Source of the DNA: Chelydra serpentina
Lineage: Eukaryota > Chordata > Testudines > Chelydridae
NCBI GenBank assembly: GCA_037349315.1
Contig: JBAIAC010000059.1
Span: 19,624,501-19,688,500 of the forward strand
Direction of reading: 5' to 3'
Length of the DNA: 64,000 bases
Each line of letters starts with the position of its first letter. Position 1 is the first letter of the stretch. The translations under genes were made by a program, and so were the position numbers. The notes beneath the pieces are model-generated. The model was not told the origin of the DNA. It was given only the letters and a program-made list of their open reading frames with translations, and ran no database searches. Shown here piece by piece: positions 11,563 to 54,694 of the stretch.

Positions 11563-12157
11563 GGGCTGGTCCACACTGAGGGTGTGTGGGGGGGGGAGTC
11601 GAACTAAGATACGCAACTTCAGCTATGTGAATAACGTAGCTGAAGTCGAAGTATCTTAGGCTAGGTCTACACTAACCCCCCCCTGTCGAACTAAGATACG
11701 CAACTTCAGCTACGTTAATAACGTAGCTGAAGTCGAAGTACCTTAGTTCGAACTTACCTGTGGTCCAGACGCGGCGCGCAGGCTCCCCCGTCGACTCCGC
11801 CTACTCCGTTCGTCGAGCTGGATTACCAGCGTTGACGGCGGAGCACTTCCTGGTTCGATTTATCGCGTCTAGACAAGACGCGATAAATCAAACCCAGAAC
11901 ATCGATCCCGCGCCTCCGACGCGAGAGGTAAGTATAGACGTACCCTTAGTTCGAACAAAAAAGCACTTACCGCGGGTCCAGACGCAGCAGGCAGGCTCCT
12001 CCGTTGACTCTGCTTACTCTTTGCGCGGAGCAGGAGTACCGGTGTAGATGGCGAGCACGTCCAGGATCGATTTATCGTGTCTAGACGAGACGCGATAAAT
12101 CGATCCAAGAAGATTGATTGCTACCTGCCGAATCAGGTGGGTAGTATAGACGTGCCC
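11563..12157. mobile_element. PIF/Harbinger-like palindromic MITE, family A, outer copy (interrupted)
   Basis: The left end GGGCTGGTCCACACT follows TTA (11560-11562). The right end AGTATAGACGTGCCC precedes TTA (12158-12160), so a 3-bp TWA target duplication is visible. The left arm is a hairpin: TAAGATACGCAACTTCAGCT against AGCTGAAGTCGAAGTATCTT. The element is split by a second family A element at 11659-11945. Removing that insert restores an order like the copy at 52911-53212. Confidence 0.85.
11659..11945. mobile_element. PIF/Harbinger-like MITE, family A, inner nested copy
   Basis: This 287-bp element starts GGCTAGGTCTACACT and ends GTATAGACGTACCC, with TTA on both sides (11656-11658 and 11946-11948). 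It carries the same two stems as its relatives: the ACTTCAGCTACGT hairpin and the perfect TTTATCGCGTCTAGAC/AAGACGCGATAAA hairpin. It inserted into the older family A element at 11563-12157. Confidence 0.85.
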
Positions 12158-12283
12158 TTAGAAACATAGGGGCTCTAACTCTTCAGGAAAGTATTTGGAC
12201 TATTGCTTCCATTGCAAGGTCCAAAATAATAGCTCCCAGGTACAGAGCAGGTAGGAAGCTCTTCTCATCACTTAGACTGCTAA

Positions 12284-12469
12284 GGGTATGTCTACACTGT
12301 AAGCATCACAAGCTTCAGATCTGGTTTCACGAGCCTGCCTGGGGAACAATTGCCAGCCCATGCAGAAGTCCACAATGCTTTGTCTCCATGCTGTTTTTAG
12401 TGTACTTGCTAGATTAAGGCTAGTGTGGGTATGCCTACTTGAGCTGTAGATTGCAGCTTAGGTGTACCC
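12284..12469. mobile_element. TWA-flanked MITE, 186 bp
   Basis: It starts GGGTATGTCTACACTG after TAA and ends AGGTGTACCC before TTA, giving imperfect terminal inverted repeats and near-matching 3-bp flanks. The interior has no coding signal. Confidence 0.55.
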
Positions 12470-12519
12470 TTAGGGGCATTTGACAAACTTAATAGTGAAA
12501 TGCCTCCTTAGACTGTACA

Positions 12520-13070
12520 GCGTAATTGAATGCAATGGTGAAGTTATTTCTTTGCAAATCATCTTTAAAAACAATGGTCGTGGCACAGATACCTCAAAAT
12601 GTAACTCTTCCTTCTGAACCCTGTTTTCATGCACTCCTTTATGGATACGAAACTTGGGTGACCTATCGACAGCAGTTTAGGAGTCTGGAGAGGTACCACC
12701 AAAGATGCCTCCGGAATATTCATCGCATCAGATGGGAAGATCACTGCACTAATTCCAGCATCCTTCCTGAAGACAATGTCACCAAAATTGAAACAGCATT
12801 GAAACAGTGATTCTCATACACCAACTCTGTAGGGTTGGACATTTGTGTGTGGATGCCAGACTCTTGCCTCCCAAAACAAGTCCTCTGCTCTCAGCTCACC
12901 CATGGTCGGAGATCTCACGGTGGTCAGAGGAAACACTACTAAGACGCACTGAAAGCTTATCTCAAGAAAACTGTTGTGATTCCAGGATTGGACTCCTGAG
13001 TCATCTCAGGACCCACGTGTAAATCCATAATAGAGATCATCCTCAAATCGAGGGACTGCCGATGATATAT
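12520..13070 (+). mobile_element. LINE reverse-transcriptase C-terminal remnant (RTE- or L2-like)
   Basis: The frame at 12526-12810 contains the block LLYGYETWVTY, then LERYHQRCLRNI and IRWEDHCTN, the standard post-RT segment of several LINE ORF2 proteins. A shifted frame near 12970-13020 gives CDSRIGLLSHLRTHV, the terminal zinc-knuckle-like motif of the same proteins. Frameshifts separate the two, so it is a dead copy. The exact clade is uncertain. Confidence 0.65.
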
Positions 13071-13639
13071 AAATGTTTTTATTTAAAAAAGATAATATGG
13101 CTACGTAAAGGTGTGGTCAGGACCTGAGCAACCACTTTTGGCCTGACGTGACACTACAGGTGTGCCCCACCTATAACTTTCTCAAGTGGAGCAGCAATAG
13201 ATTGCAATTGAACAGCCCAGAGGCAAGGAGAAGCAGACACAAACATTTTGCCTTTGTAGACTGGTAGAGGCCGTTTTACCCACTTTTATTCACCTTTAAG
13301 TTGCACCATTTGCTTAGTGACTAATTGATACAAGTGGGATAATGTAACACTTCAGTCAAGAGTCTGTTAATGTGTTTAACTTGATCCTTATATTCTGAGA
13401 GTGTTTTATAATTTGACACAACTTTCTCTGAGCTAGGACTTGATTAAAAATGAAAATTCCCTCCCCCCCCCCCATCCCAAAATTAAAGCCAATGCTTAAT
13501 GACTTAGCTCGGTATAACTGTCACTCAGGGGTGTCCCGCATAGGTCGGTGGTGTAGATCTGGCTTAAATCTCTTGCTGTCCTCTGATTCTTCCCCTTACA
13601 ATACAGGCATGCTATAGTCTTTCATCTTAAAATCCACCC

Positions 13640-14390
13640 ATGACCCCACTTGTCTTTTCAATTACCATCCCTTCAACTATTGCCCCTTCTCTCTTTCATC
13701 TCTAAGGTCAATGAACATACTGTCCAATTGCTGTTTGGAGTTCATCTCTTCCAGTTTCATCCTAGCCCCTCTCCAATCTGACACTGTCCTAGCTAAAGCT
13801 CAGAACTAACTCCATTCTCATCCTCCTTGATGAGTCATCCATCTTTGACACAGTCGACCATAGACTACTTGAAATCTTGTCCCTTTTTGGCTTCCGTGAA
13901 TTTGTAATCTTCTTGTTCTGCTCCTACCTCTAATTGCTCCTTTGTTGTGTGTCTTTTGAATGATCCTCTTCATATCCCCTTCCACCAGCTGTCTGGGGGG
14001 GGTTTCCACAGGACTTTGCTCTTGGTCCCCTTCTCTTTTCCCTTTACATTTTATCTCTCGGTAATCTCATCCACAAAACTACCTCATTATCAACCTCTAA
14101 ATCTCACCTCAAACATCTCCTTTGCCAACATGGCTACCAAAAAACTTGGCAATGAGTAGGCTGATGATGTGCAGTCACCACTGCTTATCATGCTGACCAA
14201 TATTCTCTTATATCTTTGTATTTCCCCATCTGTCTGTATCCATTGGTTGTCTTGTCTCTTATTTAGATTGTAAGTTTATTGAGGCAGACACTTTTTTTGT
14301 TCTGAGTTTGTGCAGCAGCTAGTATAATGGTGGCCTAGTCCATGACTAGGGCTCTTCGGGGATACTATTTATTTGTATTACCATAGCACC
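13640..14390 (+). mobile_element. L2 LINE 3' portion, degraded
   Basis: Near 13840 a broken frame reads IFDTVDHRLLE, an RT motif A in the L2 style (D in FDTVDH). The 3' end carries TTAGATTGTAAGTTTATTGAGG, then TTTGTGCAGCAGCTAGTATAATGG and GGCTCTTCGGG, the typical L2-type tail. It has multiple stops and is ancient. Confidence 0.7.
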
Positions 14391-14590
14391 TATCTTTCAG
14401 GGTTAATTTAAAAGCAAACTTTTAAAATGTGTGATGTGATTTAAATAAAAATATTACATGCACCCTTCATAACTCAGCACTGATGTCCAAAGACCTGCAT
14501 AATAATGCCATTATAGGTTTCTCCTAAGAATAGCTTATGCAAACTTACCACTTTGTTCATGCCACCAAAATTAGAATAAAATCATGCTGA

Positions 14591-46023
<31,433 letters not shown>

Positions 46024-46441
46024 ACCCCAACCCCTACATTCTCTGTTCTTGATGCCACCTTTATTTTGACTTGCCAAGCCAGGGATTTAGCTAGAGGAAG
46101 AATTTCCTGACAGATTTCTGTCAGCATTCTGTCTAAAAGAGATTGTACCCCTTTTTCTCCTTGGATATTTGCACATTTTTTTCACTTTCTCTTTTACAGT
46201 TTGTTTTACATATATTCTACGGAACCTTTTTTTGTTAATACCAGCCTTATCATATGTGGCTATATTGCTTTCAGGGGTGTGTGGGGTTAGGCTGCTTTTT
46301 TTCTTCCTTCTCTCTGTTTGAAAACAAGACCATGTTCATATGATCTCTCTTAACACTATGCAGTGCAGGATTTACTGCTCTGTTAGTTCAGAAGAGTTAT
46401 GTTTTCTGGGAGTTGGATTTTTTTCTTTACATACTGCTTTT

Positions 46442-46447
46442 AATAAA
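46442..46447 (+). terminator. TOLLIP: Proximal poly(A) signal AATAAA
   Basis: AATAAA lies 419 bp after the stop codon, followed by a T/G-rich stretch (TGTTTTTGTTTC). It could give a short-3'UTR isoform. Confidence 0.5.
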
Positions 46448-47703
46448 ATGTTTTTGTTTCAGTAAGCCACCTGTTTCTGCCAGAGATATAAAATATGATT
46501 ACACAATGCCCTTTGGTTTGTCCTGTGGTGTTCAGTTATTGCTGTGAATAGTCCAACTATCCTTAACATAGTCTTAAATCTACTAACAAGCTGGCTTTCT
46601 TGTTGTAGCCTTTAGTGTTTCTAATTAGGAAGCCCCACCCACCTATCCTCGTGATTGGGCACCAAAGCAATATATATCTGTTTGGTGGGCATTTTGGGGC
46701 TCAATCCTACTATATGATGTTGCTGTACTCGTAAAATCTGCAGGAGGTGATTTTCTAGATACAGCAATACACACTGTGCATCAGAGGACAGGCTTGGGCC
46801 CTAATGGGTTCCTGCAGTTACTTGCACTCTTCTTGCTTCTACATTCCTGTGATTTATTCCAAAGGATGAATGCAGAAGGAAAGAATTTATACCTGGAAAA
46901 TTATGTATAAAATAAGCATTTAATTATTTAAGGAGCTGTCTTGTAATAACATGTTTGAGGTTTTTTTTTTTTTTTTTTAAGTATAGCATTTATGTTTTAA
47001 GAAGAAACATGCTACACTTACTCCTGTTTTTCAGCAAAACTCTCTTTTTGCATGGAGGAAAAAATACTTTTTAACAAGGGAAGGTTTTTTGGTGGTCTGG
47101 ATTAAGGAGTAACAAAGAGCTGCAGAATCTTCAGTAGGTATAAATAGTATTTAAAGAGCTGTTTTGATTAATTGAGTTACAGTTGATCTTAACTAATTCA
47201 ATTGAATTGTATGCATACAAATATCAAAATTATCTTCAGTGAGATAATGGAAAATCTGACATATCCTAAATTGGCAGATCCTCATAAAGGGGAAGGAGAT
47301 GGCATATAGTCATTGCATGTGTTAATGTGTATGCAACATTATAGCATAGAATTGCAGAGCCTTTGGAGAGGGAACAGATTATGCCTGCTTGATACATTTC
47401 TGCAGCTTCTTCATTTTTTTAAAACTGCAAAACAATGCACTTTAAGTAGTATGCACAAATTTATTTTCAATGTGCAATGTCACTGTTCTGGTTTTTGGTG
47501 GTGTTTTTAAAACTGTTTTACAATACGTTCTACGATAGCCATAGCTTGTATTTTCTTCGTGTTTGAATGTACACTTGAAATACAGGATCTCAAGAGTGGT
47601 TCATGAGAACTTTGGTAAGCCAGGTTTGGAATAAGGAAAGAGCCTTTATTCTCTCTCCTTCCCCTCTTTTCTTCCCCAAGCACAAAAATCTTCTATATTT
47701 ACG

Positions 47704-47709
47704 AATAAA
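47704..47709 (+). terminator. TOLLIP: Candidate poly(A) signal AATAAA
   Basis: AATAAA in ACGAATAAACTGC, with downstream GTGTGGGGGTTG as a possible G/U-rich element. Confidence 0.35.
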
Positions 47710-48240
47710 CTGCTTTCCCCAATATCTTTGTTTAATGAGTGTGGGGGTTGAGAGTTTTTAAATACAGTACCAAAATTGTCCTGATTTTCTTTCATTGGTT
47801 GATTTTTGAAAAAAAACTTCTTTTCATGATGTGTCAGACACTCGTTAGTTTTGTTAAAAATTCCCCATTGTCTTATCTTGTAAAAATTTAGTTGTCTTCA
47901 CATTCTCTCACTGGTTTTATATTTCCTAAGAATTCAAGGCATGTGTCTCTCTCTCTGCATTTTACCTGCACAGCCCATTACATTTTTACCTTTTGTTTCT
48001 CCAGAAACAGCTTTTCGTCAGGAAGCTAACCTTGCTCCTCTTGTTCGTAGCCTGTGTCATCACATGTTAATCACAAAACTCAACACTAGATTGAGCATCT
48101 GGTTTTTATCTTCATAGCACGGCGACTTCTTGTAGATGATAATCACTCCTTGGTAAAAATTTAGGGATGAGTCCCTTGCTATAAAACTCGTACAAATGGT
48201 ATGAATTGCTAGTGTAGAACAATTCAGGGAAAATGTATAT

Positions 48241-48246
48241 AATAAA
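48241..48246 (+). terminator. TOLLIP: Candidate poly(A) signal AATAAA
   Basis: AATAAAGATTT within AT-rich sequence. The downstream element is weak. Confidence 0.3.
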
Positions 48247-49388
48247 GATTTATGTATAGTTACTTGGAGTCTGCAGTAGCAGATTTTTCTAAAGCAAGTG
48301 GTCTTGGTTTGATCTATCTGGGAAAGTAATTTTGCTGTCACCTGAGATTGTATTGCTAATTCTATTCTGGCTGAAATGTAAGCATAGAGCAAACAGCTCT
48401 GAGCGCTCCTAACAATTAGGAGGAGGAAGTGGGGAAAGTTAGACTAACTAGATTGAATTTCTGGGGGACCTAAGGTTTTCCATGGGACCTCTAGACCTAC
48501 TTGAAGTCCTTTTCTGTAAGATGCATTTGTTATATGAAGTATAGCAGAGAGAAGCTGCATAGATTGAAGGTGGGTAGTTTAGGAGCAGTATGGCCAATAA
48601 ATTGGACTCTATGGGATTAAAATATACGGTTTTCATATTAAAGAAATATTGACCTGGGGATTTTAATTCAATGGAGGCTCAAGCATTATGCATGTGAAAA
48701 GAAGCCTCCAAGATGCACTACTGTATTTTTTGTCATTAAAATTAACAAGAGAGAAATCATAAGCCGCCTACTCACTTTTTCTCAATAGATGTGTGTATAT
48801 ATATATTCCCCCCACAATTGTTTTGCTGTTTCTTGTCAGTTTTGGGTCTGGGGGATTTTGAACTGGCAAGGAATAGTTAAAGCTAGCAGTTGAGGGTCCA
48901 GAAATGCAGAACTGAAAGGCAATACCTTGCTGGGTTTTGTTTTAAATTAAATACATCACACATTCTGTTGCAGCATGTGACATATATGCTTCATTTAATA
49001 GAATAATGTGTCTTGATTGTACTTCTGTCACACTCAGCAGCTTACAACAGCCTGGAGCCAAAGCCAGCTGTGTAATACTGGCATCTGCTAAAAGTTAGTG
49101 GTGATTGCACTAGTTTCAATCCTGCCAAGGGTCTGCACTGGCTAAAGATAGGAATGTTTGTCTAGCTAGATCCTTGCTACTTTCTCTTCAACCGCTGTTC
49201 TTGTGCGCTGAAGGTACCGAATGTTTTCCCTTTGCAAATATTACTGCTTGTGTTGGTTGACATGTAATACTGTACAGAGGATGTTTTTGCTGTAATAATT
49301 CTGGAGGCATTGTTTCTCACTGTATTGAGGCCGTGTCCACATCTTTCGTTTATTGTAAAATACATTTTGACTTTTTTCATTCTAATTT

Positions 49389-49394
49389 AATAAA
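49389..49394 (+). terminator. TOLLIP: Distal poly(A) signal AATAAA
   Basis: TTTAATAAATGTATC; this is the last signal before interspersed repeats resume. It would give a 3'UTR of about 3.4 kb, compatible with the long 3'UTR of TOLLIP in other vertebrates. Confidence 0.55.
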
Positions 49395-49804
49395 TGTATC
49401 ATGTATACCAAAACAGAAGAATCAGTCCTTTGAGAGAAGCTATGCCTCTTAACTTGTATACATTCAGACTAAATAATCCAGCTTTCAATTTCAACGATCA
49501 AAATTAAAATGAAGACAAATCTAGGAGGGTGTGAGAAATTTTTCACTTCAAATGTTTGTAAAATCTTTTACCGCAATGCTCGTCTTCTATGCATATCACT
49601 CTTCCACTTGATGAGTCACTTTATTTTCTAATACCACAGTTACTTGATTGTAGATTGCATCTCTACAAGAATTCAAATGCAATCAGTCTGCTGTGTTAGT
49701 ACAGTATTTAAAAATGTCCTAGGATGGCTGCATGCACCATTCATAAACAAAAATGTGTACATCTAGAAATGAAGAACTTAGTGCTCTCTCCTGTAAGTCT
49801 GTCC

Positions 49805-49910
49805 TATCATGGGAAGCAATGACTCTGAAAAAGGTTTGGGAATCATAGTGGAAAATTAGCTGTACATAAGCTCCCAGTGCAATGCTGTGGCCAAAAGAAT
49901 TAATGCAAAT
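49805..49910 (+). mobile_element. CR1/L3 ORF2 fragment, short
   Basis: The frame reads SDSEKGLGIIVEN then SQCNAVAKRINA, the conserved post-RT block EKDLGVIVD...QCNAAVKKAN of CR1-type LINEs, with one stop. Confidence 0.6.
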
Positions 49911-50249
49911 CTACTAATCGGTGTGTTTTTGTTCTTATTGGTATTTTAGACGCTATTCTATTCCAAGAACATTATCTTCATAGTTATTTAACACTGTAAC
50001 ACCAAAGGAAATTTTGCTCAGAATGAAGAAGTAGAGTCTGCATAATTGTAAAGTGAATGAAACAAAAATCAACTATATCTGTGTGTGAATGACACGTAAG
50101 GAGAAAAATGGGCTCCATAATCTCAATGGAATGAAATCTGGTTAGAGAACAGTGGTCTCCTGCTAATGAATAAGTGGACAAATGGATATTCACTATTTTT
50201 AGACATAAGAATTAGTCCTCCAATATAGATACAAAATTATTAAAGATAG

Positions 50250-51174
50250 TTAAGACCCAGGCAGATTGCGAAGAGCTACAAAAGGATCTCCCAAAACTGG
50301 GTGACTGGGCAACAAAATGGGAGATGAAATTTCATGTTGATAAATGCAAAGTAATGCACATTGGAAAGCATAATCTCAACTATACATATAAAGTGATGGG
50401 ATCTAAATTATGTTACCATTCAAGAAAGATCTTGGAGTCATTGTGGATAATTCTCTGAAAACATCCATTCAATGTGCAGCGGCAGTCAAAGTGACCAGAA
50501 GGTCAGGAATCATCAAGAAAGGGATAGATAATAAGACAGAAACTATATGTTGCCTCTATATAAATCCATGGTATGCCCACACCTTGAATACTGAGTGCAG
50601 ATGTGGTCATCTCATCTCAAAAAAAGATGCATTGGAAAAGGTTGAGAAAAGGGCAACAAAAATGATTAGGGGTATGAGGAGAAATTAATAAAACTGGGAT
50701 TTTTCAGCTTAGAAAAGAGACGGATAAGGGGAGATATGATTGTGGTCTATAAAATCATGACTGGTGTAGAGTAGATAAGGAAGTGTTGTTTACTACTCGT
50801 AACACAAGAACCAGGGGGTCACCAAATGAAATTTATAGGGAGCAGGTTTAAAACATAAGGAAGTATTTCTTCACACAACACAGTCAACCTGTGGAACTCC
50901 TTGCCAGAGGATATTGTGAGGGCCAAGATCATAACAGGGTTCAAAAAAGAACTAGATACATTCATGGGGGATAGGTCCATCAATGGTTATTAACCAGGAT
51001 GGACAGGAATGGTGTCCCTAGCCTCTGTTTGCCAGAAGCTGGGAATGAGCGACGGGGTGGATCATTTGATTACCTGTTCTGTTCATTCCCTCTGGGGAAC
51101 TGTCCACTGTGGGAAGACAGGATATTGGGCTAGATGGACCTTTGGTCTGACCCAGTATGGCTGTTCTTATAGCT
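50250..51174 (+). mobile_element. CR1 LINE 3' portion, about 0.9 kb
   Basis: Recognisable blocks are EMKFHVDKCKVMHIG, KKDLGVIVD, RATKMIRGM and the VNLWNSLPEDI-like C-terminus, then the 3'UTR GATATTGGGCTAGATGGACC and the tail TGTTCTTAT. Several stops and frameshifts are present. It is the same subfamily as 6720-7140. Confidence 0.9.
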
Positions 51175-51319
51175 GACCATTTTCAGTCAGTAAAATCACT
51201 AATTATATTTAAAGGTACTGTAAGCTAGTAATCAGCTTATTTATAAGTAGAGTGGGGTGAAATTTTTTTGGTGAATAGTGTATTCAGCAAAAAACCGCAG
51301 TCCTGTTTTGACCTAAAAA

Positions 51320-51545
51320 AATCAAAATGTTCTTTGAGTTCTGGTCCCTATGTATTCCACATGTGGGTACCCGTTCTCCATGCATCTGAGACCAGAGATT
51401 TGCAGCAAGTAGTGCCCAATGGTCTGCGCGTGCGCAGCTGCTCTCATCCTCTGAATCAAGAGCGTAAAGGGAGGTGCAGACTAATGTGTCTCCAGTTATT
51501 TCTGACCATTTCATGGCCTGAGTTGGAATTCTGTGTCCATTATGA
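51320..51545. repeat. Interspersed repeat F, copy 1
   Basis: TTCTTTGAGTTCTGGTCCC...ATTCCACATGTGGGT and TGGTCTGCGCGTGCGCAGC form a pattern also seen, more diverged, at 56955-57200 (TTCTTTGAGGTGTGTCC...GTTCCACTTTAG). It has no open frame of interest. The class is unassigned. Confidence 0.4.
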
Positions 51546-51689
51546 TCTTCCTAGTGGAAAGGTTGAAATAAAACGTTTCATTTTGACCCAACTCAAAAAA
51601 ATTTGGTTTATCAAAAGCAAATGACTATATTAACAAAACTCGGGAGGGCGGGGGAAGAGAGTATTGCCCTCTTTATAAATGTAAGTGCC

Positions 51690-52260
51690 AGTGGTTAGGG
51701 CACTCAGGTGGGTGACCCAGGTTCAGTTGCCCTGCTAACTGATGTGGAGAAGGAATTTGAGTTTCTCCCACATTGCAGGAGAGTGCTCTTACCACTGGGC
51801 TATGAGAGAGTCTCATGTGGGGCTTTCTCAATCTTTCCTGTTGAAGCTGTTTCACTTTTTATAAATGAATAGTTACTGGAGCAGGGACTCGGACCACCCA
51901 CATCCTATGTTAGTGACCTAACCCCTAGGCTATAGACTCATTCCTACATTTTTTCCTGGCCAAATGATTATTCATTGACGTGAATGACATTGGAGGACTC
52001 TCCTAGGATATAGGAGGCCCAAGTTCAAGTGCCTGCTCCAATAACCATAAAAAGTGGGACAGCTTCAGCAGGAGAGATTGAGAAGGGTCTCCCAGTGGGG
52101 CTATGAGGCTATGTTTAAATCCCTTCTCTACACTAGGCAGAGGGGGGAATGAACCCGGGGCGCGCTCATCCTCCGTGAGTGCCCTAACCACCGAGCTAAA
52201 AAGTTATATGGAGAGCAGCACCACCAACACCAATATCACCAGCTCCTCTCCACCCTTTTC
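51690..52260. repeat. tRNA-module repeat related to 37205-38373
   Basis: AGTGGTTAGGGCACTCAGGTG...CCAGGTTCAGTTGCC (51690-51733) resembles tRNA A and B boxes. CTTACCACTGGGCTATGAG, CCTAACCCCTAGGCTATAG and GTGCCCTAACCACCGAGCTAA repeat it in inverted form. The right edge carries TTTTGTGAATCTAGTCC, like the 38360 end. No intact tRNA cloverleaf is formed. Confidence 0.55.
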
Positions 52261-52566
52261 TATTTTGTGAATCTAGTCCTTACGTTGTTTTTTAAGTGTC
52301 CGGAATCAAAATGTTTTGTTTGATCCAACCCAAAAAAAGTAGAACTTTTTTTTTGATTTTCCAAATTTCATTTTTGGTTTGACCCAAAGCAAAAATTTAA
52401 AACCATTTTGTTTTGGAACTGCCAGCAAACTGAAAAATCCACTATTCACCCAGCTTTATTCATGAGGACATTTTTAAAATGATGAATTTCTTGTTTTTTG
52501 ACTGTCTGATAAACTGAAAGTCCATTCTCAAAGTCAACACATTGCTTTACCCAGCACCCATTACTG

Positions 52567-53256
52567 CAGGGGTGTACATTGCCAAAGATGTACATTGCCA
52601 AAGAGCCACAGTAATACGTCAGCGCCCCCCCCCCTCCCCGCTCCCAGCACCTCCCACCCCTGGGAAGCCCCTCCAATCAGCGCCTCCCCCTCCCTCCCCA
52701 CATCTCCCGATCAGCTGTTTCGTAGCGTGCAGGAGGCTGTGGGTGGGGAGGGGGAGGAGCAAGGGCATGGCAGGCTCAGGGGAGGGGGTGGGAAGGGATG
52801 GAGTGGGGAAGGGCCTGTGGCAGCGCACCCCCAGCACATTGGAAAGTTGGCATCTGTAGCTCCAGCCCCGGAGTCAGTGCCAATACAAGGAGCCGCATGT
52901 TAACTTCTTAGGGCTGGTCCACACTAGCGGGGGGGATCGATCTAAGATACGCAACTTCAGCTACGTGAATAACTTAGCTGAAGTCAAATATCTTAGATTG
53001 ATTTTTAAAGTACTTATCGCTGGTCCACACTGCAGCAGGCAGGCTCCCCCGTCGACTCTGCTTACTCCTCGCGCGGAGCTGGAGTTCCGGAGTCGACGGG
53101 GAGCGGCTCTGGGATCGATTTATCTGGGATCGATTCTAGATGAGACGCGATAAATCGATCCCAGAACATCGATCGCTACCCGCCGAATCGGGCGGGTAGT
53201 GTGGATGTAGCCTTAGCGTCGCATGTGGCTCCAGAGCCAAAGGTTGGTCACCCCTA
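52567..53256. mobile_element. hAT-like element interrupted by a family A MITE
   Basis: The left end CAGGGGTGTACATTGCCAAAG pairs with the right end CCAAAGGTTGGTCACCCCTA. The flanks CATTACTG (52559-52566) and TATTACTG (53257-53264) match at 7 of 8. The original body is C- and G-rich. A Harbinger-like MITE sits inside at 52911-53212. Confidence 0.85.
52911..53212. mobile_element. PIF/Harbinger-like MITE, family A, copy 5 (nested in a hAT-like element)
   Basis: It spans GGGCTGGTCCACACTAG to GTGTGGATGTAGCC, flanked by TTA at 52908-52910 and 53213-53215. It has the ACTTCAGCTACGTGAATAAC hairpin and the GATAAATCGATCCC segment. It is the same subtype as the outer copy at 11563. Confidence 0.9.
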
Positions 53257-53264
53257 TATTACTG

Positions 53265-54690
53265 CATCAATATCCATTCTTTATTTTAGATTTATTTTCT
53301 CATATGTTAGAACAGTAACAATATTTCTTGATTGAAATTAGGTATCTATTTTACAGTGTTTCTAATTTTCATTCTGAGCTAAATCAGTTGTGTGGTAGAA
53401 GGAAGATGCATTGGTAGGGGAGGGTGGTGAATCGTTGACAATTTTGTTCTCTTCGCCTACTCCCTTAACTAAGGACTTACTGCTAACACAATTTCATTTC
53501 ATATTGTGTGCTCTATCAGCTGGCCGTTGAATGCCTGTTTCCATCCTTATTACATTTCTAAAGCTTCTCATTGGGGCTCTTTCATTTTTTCAATGCGCTG
53601 TAGTAGATAGAGGAAAATATGAAGATGAATTTACTCAGGGAAGTGGTAGCATTCTAGTGATTGCCAAAACATCTAGTTAGCATTTTAATTTTAGGGCTTT
53701 TTAGCATTTCCATTTCAATGCTAATAGAGCAACAGAGGTGTGGGGAAGTCTTTTTGTTGTTTTTTAAGTATTAGTACATTTTAATGTATTAATGAAAATA
53801 CTTGCCTCTGGGAAAAATAATGAAAATACACTATGCATTTCCTTTCTTTTAGAATAAGGGAAAATGTATTGAGAAATTTTTATGCTGGAAAATTAAATCA
53901 GTAGCCTAATGAAGATTGTTTAATTTGTCTCTCCTTGGTCTTCAGTCAAGTTGCTCAAAATCCAAGTTATACCTGTTTTCACAGTGCAATTTGTATAACC
54001 CGAATGAATGTTATCTTTACCGGCTTACCAAAGAATACATAATTACTTTATATGAGTGCCTTCGGCTATAATTACATTCCACATACATTAAGTTTGCAGT
54101 AATTTAAAAACTGAAAATAAATTTCTTTTAATATAAAATGGGAAAGTTATTTCCATTTGCCCAGTTTCCGTATTTCAAAGTCAATCATTAACTGCCTCTG
54201 TATATTAGTGAAGGAGGTGGAAAGGAAATGTGAAAAGTATTGTCACCGGCTAAATGTATAGACTTAGTGTAGAATGTATATTTGGAAATAAATTGGTTGT
54301 AAACAGCTGAAGTACAAAGCAGACTAGATATAAAATGTGCAAAGTAAGATTTGCAATACTGATTTCTTATTCTTCAGTTACTTTGGGAGTGCACGATGAT
54401 TATTCAGTTACTAGGAATAGTCTCTGCTCATTCTCTGAGAGCATGAGGCACTGTAGTCTTCTAGGTTGGTGCTGATACAACTTTATAGATTGGGAGTCAG
54501 GAGTGATATTTACATGACAGAGCTGAAGCGCATTACCTCTTCAGTATACACATACACATTGTTTGCTTAAGGTGAAGGACCATTGCTGTCAAATATTTTT
54601 TGTGTTTTCAAATTGTTTTACAATGAAACTACAGATAGAAATATAGAATAATGAGGTCCAGCAGGAAATAGGAGCTGTGCAGATCTTAAT
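53265..54690. other. Intergenic, nothing assigned
   Basis: AT-rich sequence with no open frame, TIR or LINE motif that I can support. Confidence 0.6.
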
Positions 54691-54694
54691 TATC

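Larger units (their letters stand above)
46024..49410 (+). other. TOLLIP: TOLLIP 3'UTR (maximum extent)
   Basis: It is non-coding, AT-rich and nearly free of recognisable mobile elements, unlike the DNA on either side, which fits an exonic 3'UTR. It has an 18-base T run at 46961-46978. The end is set by the last AATAAA (49389) before repeats begin again. Short open frames on both strands here have no domains. Confidence 0.7.

Noticed and set aside
51690..51740. A tRNA gene
   Set aside because: A- and B-box-like words are present but no cloverleaf or acceptor stem forms; the words recur in a dispersed repeat.
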